10,482 nt of DNA from Flavobacterium sp. UBA807 (GTDB lineage: Bacteria > Bacteroidota > Bacteroidia > Flavobacteriales > Flavobacteriaceae). Under the pieces are notes generated by a model. It saw only the letters and a list, made by a program, of their open reading frames with translations, was not told where the DNA came from and did not search any database. Position numbers and translations under genes: made by a program. Numbering within the stretch: the first letter of the stretch is position 1; every line of letters begins with the position of its first letter. The stretch spans positions 1-10,482 of the forward strand of contig DBIH01000001.1 in assembly GCA_002296885.1 (NCBI GenBank). Reading direction: 5' to 3'. Below, in pieces: positions 5,617 through 10,482 of this stretch.

Positions 5617-6558
5617 ATGACAATTACACAATTAAAATATGTTTTGGCTGTTGCCGAACACAAGAATTTTACACTTGCTGCAGAGAAATGTTTTGTTACC
5701 CAGCCTACACTCAGCATGCAGATACAAAAAATTGAAGAGGAACTCGGAATCCAGATTTTTGACAGAACGAAGAAGCCTATTCAACTTACAGAGATTGGGC
5801 AGCAGATTGTTAATCAATCGAAGAATATTGTTAATGAAGCTGATAGAATTCAGGATATTGTAGACCAGCAGAAAGGTTTTATCGGCGGTGAGTTCCGTTT
5901 GGGCATCATTCCAACGATTATGCCTACTCTACTTCCGATGTTTCTGAATAATTTTATCAAAAAGTATCCGAAAGTAAAATTGATAATTGAGGAGCTCAAC
6001 ACCGATGAGATTATTACAAAACTCAATAACGGCCATCTTGATGCTGCGATTGCCGCAACGCCTTTGGAAGAAGAAAAGATAAAAGAAGTGGTATTATATT
6101 TCGAGCCTTTTGTAGCTTACATTCCAGAAGGGCACAGCAATTTTAAAAAGCAGGAAATAGAAGTTGATGACTTAAATATTGATGAAATCCTTTTGCTTCA
6201 GGATGGACATTGTTTTAAGGACAGCATCCTGAATTTGTGTAAAAATGTAGCGGCAAATGAAAAAGCGCATTTTCAAATTGAAAGCGGAAGTTTTGAAACA
6301 TTGATAAAACTCGCCGACGAAGGTTTGGGAACAACACTGCTTCCTTATTTACACACTTTGGATTTAAAGGAAAAAGACCAGCAAAAACTAAGGCATTTCA
6401 AGGAGCCAAAACCTGCCCGTGAAGTAAGCCTTATTTTCCCGAAGAACGAACTGAAAATACATATTATTGATGCTTTGCGCAGTACGATAGCCGGAGTGGT
6501 TAAAGGTGCAATTGTATTTCAGAATGTACAGATCATAAGTCCATTGCAAAAAAAATAA
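5617..6558 (+). CDS. oxyR: hydrogen peroxide-sensing LysR-type regulator OxyR
   Basis: This 313-aa protein has an N-terminal winged helix-turn-helix (about 1-60: FTLAAEKCFVTQPTLSMQIQ) followed by a linker helix and a two-lobed effector domain. The redox motif is DGHCFKDSILNLC. Its cysteines fall at residues 199 and 208, exactly the E. coli OxyR positions of the peroxidatic and resolving cysteines, and His198 is also kept. Oxidation of this pair to a disulfide by peroxide is the established activation step in OxyR. Targets usually include catalase, peroxiredoxin and Dps genes. None of these is visible here, although a sodC end lies about 5.4 kb away. An upstream palindrome suggests autoregulation and possible control of the divergent 95-aa protein/SulP genes. 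Confidence 0.95.
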   Translation: MTITQLKYVLAVAEHKNFTLAAEKCFVTQPTLSMQIQKIEEELGIQIFDRTKKPIQLTEIGQQIVNQSKNIVNEADRIQDIVDQQKGFIGGEFRLGIIPTIMPTLLPMFLNNFIKKYPKVKLIIEELNTDEIITKLNNGHLDAAIAATPLEEEKIKEVVLYFEPFVAYIPEGHSNFKKQEIEVDDLNIDEILLLQDGHCFKDSILNLCKNVAANEKAHFQIESGSFETLIKLADEGLGTTLLPYLHTLDLKEKDQQKLRHFKEPKPAREVSLIFPKNELKIHIIDALRSTIAGVVKGAIVFQNVQIISPLQKK

Positions 6559-6583
6559 GGAGCTTTGCACAAAACTCCTTATT
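6548..6583. terminator. bidirectional terminator between oxyR and small paralogue A
   Basis: AATAAGGAG (6554-6562) and CTCCTTATT (6575-6583) form a perfect 9-bp stem with a 12-nt loop. On the minus strand an eight-T run follows directly, a strong terminator for the convergent small gene. On the plus strand the tail is CCTTTCTG, weaker. The stem overlaps the oxyR stop codon. Confidence 0.85.
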
Positions 6584-6591
6584 CCTTTCTG

Positions 6592-6786
6592 TTAACTAAC
6601 TACAGATAAACATTGTTTTAATTCGGGGTGTTCATTCGTAAAGAATAACAACCATTTTTTTAATTGCTCAACTTCGTATGGCAATAGGTTTCGGATTGCT
6701 TTTTTCAATTCCTTAGCAAAAAGAACAGGATCAAAGCTTACTCTTTCGAGTACAGATTTCGTGTAATCGTAGATCATTCTAGGCAT
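6592..6786 (-). CDS. small paralogous protein A (unknown function)
   Basis: This 64-aa protein is one of three related products in tandem. It is not recognised by function. The family core reads YDYTKSVLERVSFD, then LFAKELKKA, then LLPYEVEQLKKWLLFF, and ends HPELKQC. This suggests two or three amphipathic helices with a conserved LLPYE turn. There is no signal peptide, no long hydrophobic span and no metal motif. Ungapped comparison with paralogue C gives about 36 identities over 64 positions, strong evidence that both are real genes. It has its own leader (conserved block at 6798-6824) and the strong terminator at 6548-6583, so it appears to be a single-gene transcript. Aromatic and charged content suggests a small soluble protein-binding or nucleic-acid-associated factor, but that is a guess. 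Confidence 0.8.
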   Translation of the reverse strand: MPRMIYDYTKSVLERVSFDPVLFAKELKKAIRNLLPYEVEQLKKWLLFFTNEHPELKQCLSVVS

Positions 6787-6797
6787 AGTTGGTTAAG

Positions 6798-6824
6798 ATT
6801 TGGGGTTATCTTATTGTAAGAACG
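6798..6824 (-). promoter_or_regulatory. conserved leader block upstream of paralogue A
   Basis: Written on the plus strand the block is ATTTGGGGTTATC followed by TTATTGTAAGAACG. It begins 11 nt upstream of the ATG and aligns with the block at 7470-7497 upstream of paralogue C, with one gap. Just upstream lies TGGTAAAT (6827-6834) with ATTTACCA (6849-6856), an 8-bp inverted repeat across a 14-nt AT-rich spacer, probably in the promoter. No perfect TAnnTTTG box is seen here. Confidence 0.5.
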
Positions 6825-6935
6825 TTTGGTAAATTTATATTAAAAAATATTTACCACCAACTATTTTTATTAAAATTTATCGTTAAAGCACTTTTTTAAT
6901 CGATGAAATGCGCTTATTAACATTTTTTTTAAGTT

Positions 6936-7151
6936 TTAACTTACTAAAATGTTTTTATCTATTACTTCGTAAAGCCATTTTTGAGGCTCGGGTTTATCAG
7001 CTGTAAAATAAAATAGCCAATTGATAAGTCTTTCTCTCTCATAGGGTAATAATTCTTTTGAAGCCTTTTTCAATACCTTCAAAAAAATGTCTTTATTATT
7101 AACTGCTTTAATGATTGAAGATTTCGTAAAATCATATGCCATTTGTCCCAT
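6936..7151 (-). CDS. small paralogous protein B, the divergent copy
   Basis: This 71-aa product is the middle and most diverged member of the tandem trio. It keeps the family framework: YDFTKS near the start, F-K-LKKA, LLPYERERLINWL, and a closing KPEPQKWL. It has lost the RVSFD segment found in the other two, which is replaced by AVNNKD, and has a C-terminal extension (EVIDKNILVS). About 27 positions match paralogue A. The ATG at 7151 aligns with the starts of the other two. Its 5' region does not carry the conserved leader clearly, having only a loosely similar GTTACGTATATA stretch, so it may be regulated differently. A weak hairpin at 6886-6915 follows it without a good T tract. Confidence 0.75.
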   Translation of the reverse strand: MGQMAYDFTKSSIIKAVNNKDIFLKVLKKASKELLPYERERLINWLFYFTADKPEPQKWLYEVIDKNILVS

Positions 7152-7222
7152 GACTGTGAAAATTTTAAAGTATTACATATTTATATACGTAACAATTAAA
7201 GAGGGAGTTTCCCTACCTAAAT

Positions 7223-7254
7223 AAATAAAAAAAGGAACCGTTTAAGTTCCTTTT
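7223..7254 (-). terminator. terminator of small paralogue C
   Basis: AAAAGGAAC (7230-7238) and GTTCCTTTT (7246-7254) form a perfect 9-bp stem with a 7-nt loop, 4 nt after the paralogue C stop codon on the minus strand. TTTATTTATT follows in that direction. It separates C from B, supporting single-gene transcripts. Confidence 0.85.
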
Positions 7255-7258
7255 AGTT

Positions 7259-7459
7259 TTATTTATTATTAATGAGCAACATACAATGCTGCAGTTCTGG
7301 TTTTTCCTTTATAAATTTCATAAGCCAAGATGCTAATTCTTCCAATTCGTAAGGCAACAAAACCCGACATGCTTTCTCGAGTTCCTTGCAAAAAAGATTA
7401 ACATCAAAACTTACTCTTTTCAACACTGACTTAGTGTAGTCTAACATTGATTTAGACAT
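7259..7459 (-). CDS. small paralogous protein C (unknown function)
   Basis: This 66-aa member of the trio is closest to paralogue A (roughly 56 percent identity by hand alignment). The shared core is LDYTKSVLKRVSFD, LFCKELEKA, LLPYELEELASWL and EKPELQHC. The C-terminal Cys is shared with A but not B; Cys at 24 and 31 are particular to C. No signal peptide, membrane segment or known motif is seen. It has a perfect -7 box (7511-7518), a leader block shared with A (7470-7497) and its own terminator. The function is unknown. The mixture of near-identical and diverged copies suggests tandem duplication with retention of all three. Confidence 0.82.
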   Translation of the reverse strand: MSKSMLDYTKSVLKRVSFDVNLFCKELEKACRVLLPYELEELASWLMKFIKEKPELQHCMLLINNK

Positions 7460-7469
7460 AGAAAAAATA

Positions 7470-7497
7470 ATTTAGGGTTAACTATATAGTAAGAACG
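7470..7497 (-). promoter_or_regulatory. conserved leader block upstream of paralogue C
   Basis: The plus strand reads ATTTAGGGTTAAC followed by TATATAGTAAGAACG. The common pattern with the block upstream of A is ATTTrGGGTTAwC then TATwGTAAGAACG, at the same distance (10-11 nt) before the ATG. It lies downstream of the -7 box at 7511-7518, so it should be part of the mRNA leader. Confidence 0.55.
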
Positions 7498-7510
7498 GTT
7501 TTTGGTTTAC

Positions 7511-7518
7511 CAAATTTA
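7511..7518 (-). promoter_or_regulatory. -7 promoter box of small paralogue C
   Basis: The minus strand reads TAAATTTG, a perfect TAnnTTTG match, about 51 nt before the ATG. No TTG is evident at the -33 position. If used, it gives a leader of roughly 45 nt that contains the conserved block. Confidence 0.5.
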
Positions 7519-7580
7519 AAAATATTTTTTATTCGGTAATAAATTGGAACGTTAAAAATAACTGTAAGGAAAGTTAATTT

Positions 7581-8246
7581 TTATGAAAACCCTTTAACGG
7601 CGCGCAACATTTCTCTTTTACCCGGAGCACCAGGAAGCTTTTCTACAGAAAAACCTGCTGATAACATGGCGCTTTTTATTGAAGTGCGACAGGCATAAGT
7701 CACCAAAACTCCATTAGCCCTTAGTGCTTTATACATAGCTGCAAATACTTCTTCTGACCACAATTCAGGCTGAACACGGAAACCAAAAGCATCAAAGTAG
7801 ATCAAATCAAAAGCGTTTTCATCATCTATATCCTGAAAGAACTGTTTGCGTTTCGTTAGAGCAAAATTATCCGAGAAATTGTTCTTTTGTTCCCAGCTGA
7901 CTTTATGCATTTGTTTGAAAACTTCCAGCTCATTCTCAGCAATTTCTTTTGGATAATTCATCTGCATGGCTTCATCCAAAGCAACTGGGTAGGCTTCTAC
8001 TCCAACATAATCGATTTCCTGATTCGTCTTTTTGGTTTCCACGAAAGTGATAAAGCAGTTGAGTCCGGTGCCGAAACCTATTTCTAAAATTGAAATGGCC
8101 TGTCCCTCTTTGAGAGACAAGCCATTCTTTATGAATACGTGGTATGCTTCCTGGATTGCACCGTGTTTTGAATGGTAACTTTCGTTCCATTCCGGCAGAT
8201 GGATGGTTGTTGAACCATCATTGGTCTGGATAATTTCGCGCTTCAA
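7581..8246 (-). CDS. mnmD: tRNA 5-methylaminomethyl-2-thiouridine methyltransferase MnmD
   Basis: This 221-aa SAM-dependent methyltransferase (DUF752) performs the last methylation that makes mnm5(s2)U at the tRNA wobble position. It is a stand-alone version lacking the FAD oxidase domain of E. coli MnmC. SAM motif ILEIGFGTGLN is at 53-63, with the acidic YVGVEAYP strand at 80-87. The catalytic-region loop DAFGFRVQPELW at 152-163 corresponds to the DGFAP-type loop of MnmC but has GF in place of AP. GAPGKREMLRA closes the domain. The start is a TTG at 8246, supported by a strong AAGGAG 5 nt upstream and by the MKREIIxTxDGS start usual in relatives. It is the third gene of a tight operon. No clear terminator follows. 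Confidence 0.92.
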   Translation of the reverse strand: MKREIIQTNDGSTTIHLPEWNESYHSKHGAIQEAYHVFIKNGLSLKEGQAISILEIGFGTGLNCFITFVETKKTNQEIDYVGVEAYPVALDEAMQMNYPKEIAENELEVFKQMHKVSWEQKNNFSDNFALTKRKQFFQDIDDENAFDLIYFDAFGFRVQPELWSEEVFAAMYKALRANGVLVTYACRTSIKSAMLSAGFSVEKLPGAPGKREMLRAVKGFS

Positions 8247-8248
8247 AA

Positions 8249-8692
8249 TTACTCCTTTATGTATAGCTTCTTAATTCGTTGAATTGGGCCTCCACATTTA
8301 TTCTCGTGACATTTGATACAGGCATCAACACCTGCATTGAAATGCTCCTTCTGATTTTTTGAATCTTTATAAAGCAGTTGTTGTGCTTCTATATATTCTT
8401 TTGCCTTTACCTTGAAGAACAAATCATTATCGGTTTCATCCGTAAACTTTGCAGTATAGATTTTTAGATAATGCTCGGGAAATTTACCTATGGTATCACC
8501 ATTCTTGATGTTCTCCTTTACGCGTTGATTATCGACATACATTTGTTCCATCAAAGCTGCCATTTCCGACATCTGATACATTTCGAGTTTTTTTTCCTGC
8601 TTTAGTGGACATTTCTTCTCTATGCCTTTCTGCTCTTTCTTCTGGCAGGACAGGAAGCTAAAAACTAAAACAAATGCAAGTATCTTTTTCAT
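8249..8692 (-). CDS. predicted lipoprotein c-type cytochrome, one heme
   Basis: This 147-aa protein has a lipoprotein signal peptide (MKKILAFVLVFSFLSC, lipidated Cys16). A charged, mostly helical region follows, then one heme c attachment motif, CIKCH, at 125-129, close to the C-terminus. The late position of CxxCH after a helical domain resembles class II (cytochrome c'-like) cytochromes. A further Cys133 in HENKCGGP and a Cys28 are present. It should sit in the periplasm anchored to a membrane. The natural electron partner is not visible. Its ATG follows directly on the stop codon of the DUF4920 gene (0 nt), and its own stop lies 2 nt before mnmD, so all three form one operon. The loose lipobox (FLSC) is normal for this phylum. 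Confidence 0.82.
   Translation of the reverse strand: MKKILAFVLVFSFLSCQKKEQKGIEKKCPLKQEKKLEMYQMSEMAALMEQMYVDNQRVKENIKNGDTIGKFPEHYLKIYTAKFTDETDNDLFFKVKAKEYIEAQQLLYKDSKNQKEHFNAGVDACIKCHENKCGGPIQRIKKLYIKE
8252..8257 (-). promoter_or_regulatory. Shine-Dalgarno site that fixes the TTG start of mnmD
   Basis: The minus strand reads AAGGAG, encoding the last Lys-Glu of the upstream cytochrome gene, followed by its TAA and TT and then TTG. A canonical SD is uncommon in Bacteroidota, and here it explains initiation at a non-ATG codon. Confidence 0.7.
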
Positions 8693-9184
8693 TTATGACT
8701 TTTTGATGTAAACACCGTCAGCAAGGAATGAATAGGTAGTTTCAGGTTTGGTGATTTTTGCAATTTCCTCTTTTGATTTTCCTGCATCCTTAGCATAATG
8801 TCTAAGCTCCTCAACTGTTTCCACATCAACAAAGGCTTTACCTTTCACTATTGCGGTGCTGTTATCGGCATTCAACGGAACGAAGAAAGCATAGTCTTTA
8901 AACTTAACGAATGACTCATCATCACCGGCAAGTTCCATCTTCATCCAGCAGCCTTTCTTCTTGCACACCGCTTTGATGTTCGATTCGAACACAACCGTAA
9001 TCGTATCACCTTTTTTAAGTGTTTTGTACTTATCAAGCATTTGCTTTTTGGTTAAGATCTTAGTCACTTTGAACTTATCGCCAAAGGACGCATAATCATT
9101 ACTATTAAAGGCTTTAGCTTTTTTCTGTGCTGATACTGTCACAACAACAAGCAACATAATCAGGATGGTGTGCATTTTCTTCAT
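8693..9184 (-). CDS. DUF4920 domain-containing secreted protein
   Basis: With the ATG at 9184 this is a 163-aa protein with a signal peptide (MKKMHTILIMLLVVVTVSAQ), so periplasmic or exported. The following domain fits DUF4920: YASFGDKF (31-38), a beta-rich stretch with GDTITVVFES, and the family's cysteine motif CKKKGCWMKM (74-83), then FVKFKDYAFFVPL. The two cysteines could bind a metal or form a disulfide; no function is established. An open frame continues upstream to 9322, but that start is TTG and the extra 46 residues would place a second hydrophobic segment before the signal peptide. A perfect -7 box at 9208-9215 lies inside that extension, so the shorter form is preferred. It leads the operon with the cytochrome and mnmD. 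Confidence 0.88.
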   Translation of the reverse strand: MKKMHTILIMLLVVVTVSAQKKAKAFNSNDYASFGDKFKVTKILTKKQMLDKYKTLKKGDTITVVFESNIKAVCKKKGCWMKMELAGDDESFVKFKDYAFFVPLNADNSTAIVKGKAFVDVETVEELRHYAKDAGKSKEEIAKITKPETTYSFLADGVYIKKS

Positions 9185-9207
9185 GTGTGCATTTTTTTGA
9201 TGAATTG

Positions 9208-9215
9208 CAAATGTA
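9208..9215 (-). promoter_or_regulatory. -7 promoter box of the DUF4920/cytochrome/mnmD operon
   Basis: The minus strand reads TACATTTG, a perfect TAnnTTTG, ending 23 nt before the ATG at 9184. No well-spaced TTG -33 element is seen; the nearest TTG lies 10 bp upstream. It supports the shorter start of the DUF4920 gene. Confidence 0.55.
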
Positions 9216-9359
9216 AAAAGAATAGCAAAAACAGTTGTTAAAATGGTAATTATTTTTGCTTTTTGTTGCGAAAGTAAGTTGTCAATTGCATCAAAAGGAA
9301 GCAATTCAAAAAAAGTTTTCAATTTCTTTTTAGGATAGTAAATGCTAATATATTTTTAG

Positions 9360-9377
9360 TAGTTTTACAAAAAACTA
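9360..9377. promoter_or_regulatory. inverted repeat in the ilvE/DUF4920 divergent region
   Basis: TAGTTTT-ACAA-AAAACTA is a perfect 7-bp inverted repeat with a 4-nt centre. It lies in the roughly 285-nt non-coding stretch between the two divergent start codons. It could be an operator or a chance AT-rich palindrome. Nothing else clear is seen there; the best plus-strand -7 candidate is TATATTTT at about 9349-9356, one mismatch from consensus. Confidence 0.25.
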
Positions 9378-9469
9378 ACGACACAACATTAACTAAAAGA
9401 AAATGATTTGTAAAATATTGATTTTCAAAAATTTAAATTGTTTTCAGATTAAAACACGATCCTAACATT

Positions 9470-10482
9470 ATGCTAAAAACTACCAGCGAAATCGATATAG
9501 TAAGAGCAAAAACATCTAAAATAAGTGAAGTCGATTTTGATAATATAGCCTTTGGAAATGTATTTACCGACCACATGCTTGTTTGTGATTTCAAAGAAGG
9601 AAAATGGGGTAAGCCTGTTATCAAACCCTACGAGCCCTTTATGATTGATCCTTCGGCTAAGGTCTTTCATTACGGGCAGGCAATCTTTGAAGGAATGAAA
9701 GCTTACCGCGATGAGAATGATGAAATCTGGCTCTTCAGACCCGATCAGAATCTTGACCGTTTTAATAAATCGGCAGTAAGGATGGCGATGCCCGAAATCC
9801 CTGAAGAAATCTTCATAGGTGGGTTGAAAACCATCGTAGATCTGGAACGTAACTGGGTTAAGAAAGGACTTGGCAATACATTATACATACGACCATTTAT
9901 GATTGCAATTGGTTCGGGGGTTATTGCCCAGCCATCTACACAATATCGTTTTATGATTATCCTTTCCCCTGCCCGTTCGTATTATTCGGGTGAAGTAAAG
10001 GTAATTATCGCCGAACATTACAGCCGCGCTGCGAATGGTGGAATTGGTGCTGCAAAAGCGGCGGGGAATTATTCCTCACAATTTTATCCACAGAAGCTGG
10101 CACAGGAAAAAGGTTTTCAGCAAATCATCTGGACAGACGATGCTACACATACCAAGCTTGAAGAAGCCGGTACGATGAATGTTTTCTTTAGGATAAACGA
10201 TACTTTATGTACGGCTCCGACCAGCGAGCGAATCCTTGACGGTGTTACGAGAAAAAGTTTGATTGCTTTGGCGAAACGCGAAGGCATTAAAGTAGAAGAA
10301 CGTTCGGTATTGGTCGAAGAACTGATAAATGGGATGAAGGATGGCAGCTTAAAGGAAATCTTTGGGGCAGGAACTGCCGCAGTTGTTAGCCCTATTGTAG
10401 GGTTTCAGTACCAGGAGCATTATTATGAGTTGCCAAAACTGGAAAACTCGTTTGCTTTGCAGTTAAAGGACAAACTGACTAA
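9470..10482 (+). CDS. ilvE: branched-chain amino acid aminotransferase (3' end outside window)
   Basis: The frame is open from the ATG at 9470 to the window end, giving 337 codons; relatives are about 355 residues, so some 20 are missing. This PLP enzyme catalyses the final transamination in valine, leucine and isoleucine synthesis and the first step of their breakdown. The PLP-binding lysine is Lys196 in GGIGAAKAAGNYSSQ. Other family marks are KVFHYGQAIFEGMKAY (64-79), LFRPDQNLDRFNKSA, TLYIRPFMIA, TKLEEAGTMNVFF and LKEIFGAGTAAVVSPI. The fold type IV and length match the long (eukaryote-like, BCAT II) group rather than the shorter E. coli form. It is divergent from the DUF4920 operon with an AT-rich intergenic region; its promoter is not clear. 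Confidence 0.95.
   Translation, partial: MLKTTSEIDIVRAKTSKISEVDFDNIAFGNVFTDHMLVCDFKEGKWGKPVIKPYEPFMIDPSAKVFHYGQAIFEGMKAYRDENDEIWLFRPDQNLDRFNKSAVRMAMPEIPEEIFIGGLKTIVDLERNWVKKGLGNTLYIRPFMIAIGSGVIAQPSTQYRFMIILSPARSYYSGEVKVIIAEHYSRAANGGIGAAKAAGNYSSQFYPQKLAQEKGFQQIIWTDDATHTKLEEAGTMNVFFRINDTLCTAPTSERILDGVTRKSLIALAKREGIKVEERSVLVEELINGMKDGSLKEIFGAGTAAVVSPIVGFQYQEHYYELPKLENSFALQLKDKLT

Noticed and set aside
6886..6915. Hairpin AAGCAC/GCGCTT as terminator of paralogue B
   Set aside because: The stem is six pairs with one wobble around an 18-nt loop and lacks a T tract on the minus strand, so it is not listed as a feature.
6919..6953. Inverted repeat AACATTTT/AAAATGTT at the 3' end of paralogue B
   Set aside because: AT-rich arms, a 19-nt loop and overlap with coding sequence; likely chance.
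7202..7214. AGGGA-GTT-TCCCT hairpin upstream of paralogue B
   Set aside because: A 5-bp stem with no following T tract and no clear relation to the gene start.
6592..7459. Toxin-antitoxin reading of the small-gene cluster
   Set aside because: The three products are paralogues of each other with separate terminators, not a two-component toxin and antitoxin pair, and none shows a known toxin or antitoxin motif.
7507..7539. TTACC/GGTAA inverted repeat over the promoter of paralogue C
   Set aside because: Arms are only 5 bp around a 23-nt loop, and orientation differs from the 8-bp repeat upstream of paralogue A, so a common operator is not supported.
9185..9322. 46-residue N-terminal extension of the DUF4920 gene
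   Set aside because: It begins with TTG, would put a second hydrophobic segment before a good signal peptide, and contains the operon's -7 box.
9433..9670. Two short minus-strand open frames at the ilvE start
   Set aside because: They overlap the well-supported ilvE N-terminus antisense and look like frame shadows.

Overview
The window looks like chromosomal DNA from a member of the Bacteroidota, most likely a Flavobacterium or close relative. The reasons are AT-rich intergenic DNA, several upstream regions with the Bacteroidota -7 promoter box TAnnTTTG, few purine-rich ribosome binding sites, and gene families typical of that group (LETM1-related protein, DUF4920, stand-alone MnmD, OxyR with both sensor cysteines). 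I see no transposase, phage gene, CRISPR array, rRNA or tRNA.

Layout. (1) At 1-936 lie the 3' end of a Cu/Zn superoxide dismutase gene and, overlapping it, a YdeI/OmpD-associated family gene. A short intergenic stretch follows with degenerate CTTTTGTG-type repeats. (2) At 937-2133 is a LETM1-related protein gene, convergent with the next block across a shared hairpin terminator. (3) The minus-strand block 2155-5503 reads, in transcription order: a 95-aa membrane-anchored protein of unknown function, a hairpin, a SulP anion (probably bicarbonate) transporter, a beta-carbonic anhydrase 2 nt behind it, a terminator, and then a second, different beta-carbonic anhydrase with its own promoter. (4) Divergent from this block is oxyR (5617-6558). 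A perfect CTAT-N11-ATAG palindrome sits in the intergenic region just upstream of the oxyR -7 box. (5) At 6592-7459 are three tandem single-gene units on the minus strand, encoding 64-71 aa paralogues of an unrecognised family. Two share a conserved leader block. (6) The minus-strand operon 9184-7581 holds a secreted DUF4920 protein, a one-heme lipoprotein cytochrome, and the tRNA wobble-uridine methyltransferase MnmD, which starts at TTG. (7) Divergent from it is the branched-chain amino acid aminotransferase gene, cut by the window end.

How the genes may work together. SulP and the carbonic anhydrases form a plausible inorganic-carbon module: bicarbonate uptake plus CO2/HCO3- interconversion, feeding carboxylases. 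The SodC end and OxyR give an oxidative-stress flavour, and OxyR shares its intergenic region with the carbon module, so cross-regulation is possible but unproven. Most of the window is ordinary core-genome content. The least explained parts are the three small paralogues with their leader, the 95-aa membrane protein with its downstream hairpin, and the LETM1-related protein.
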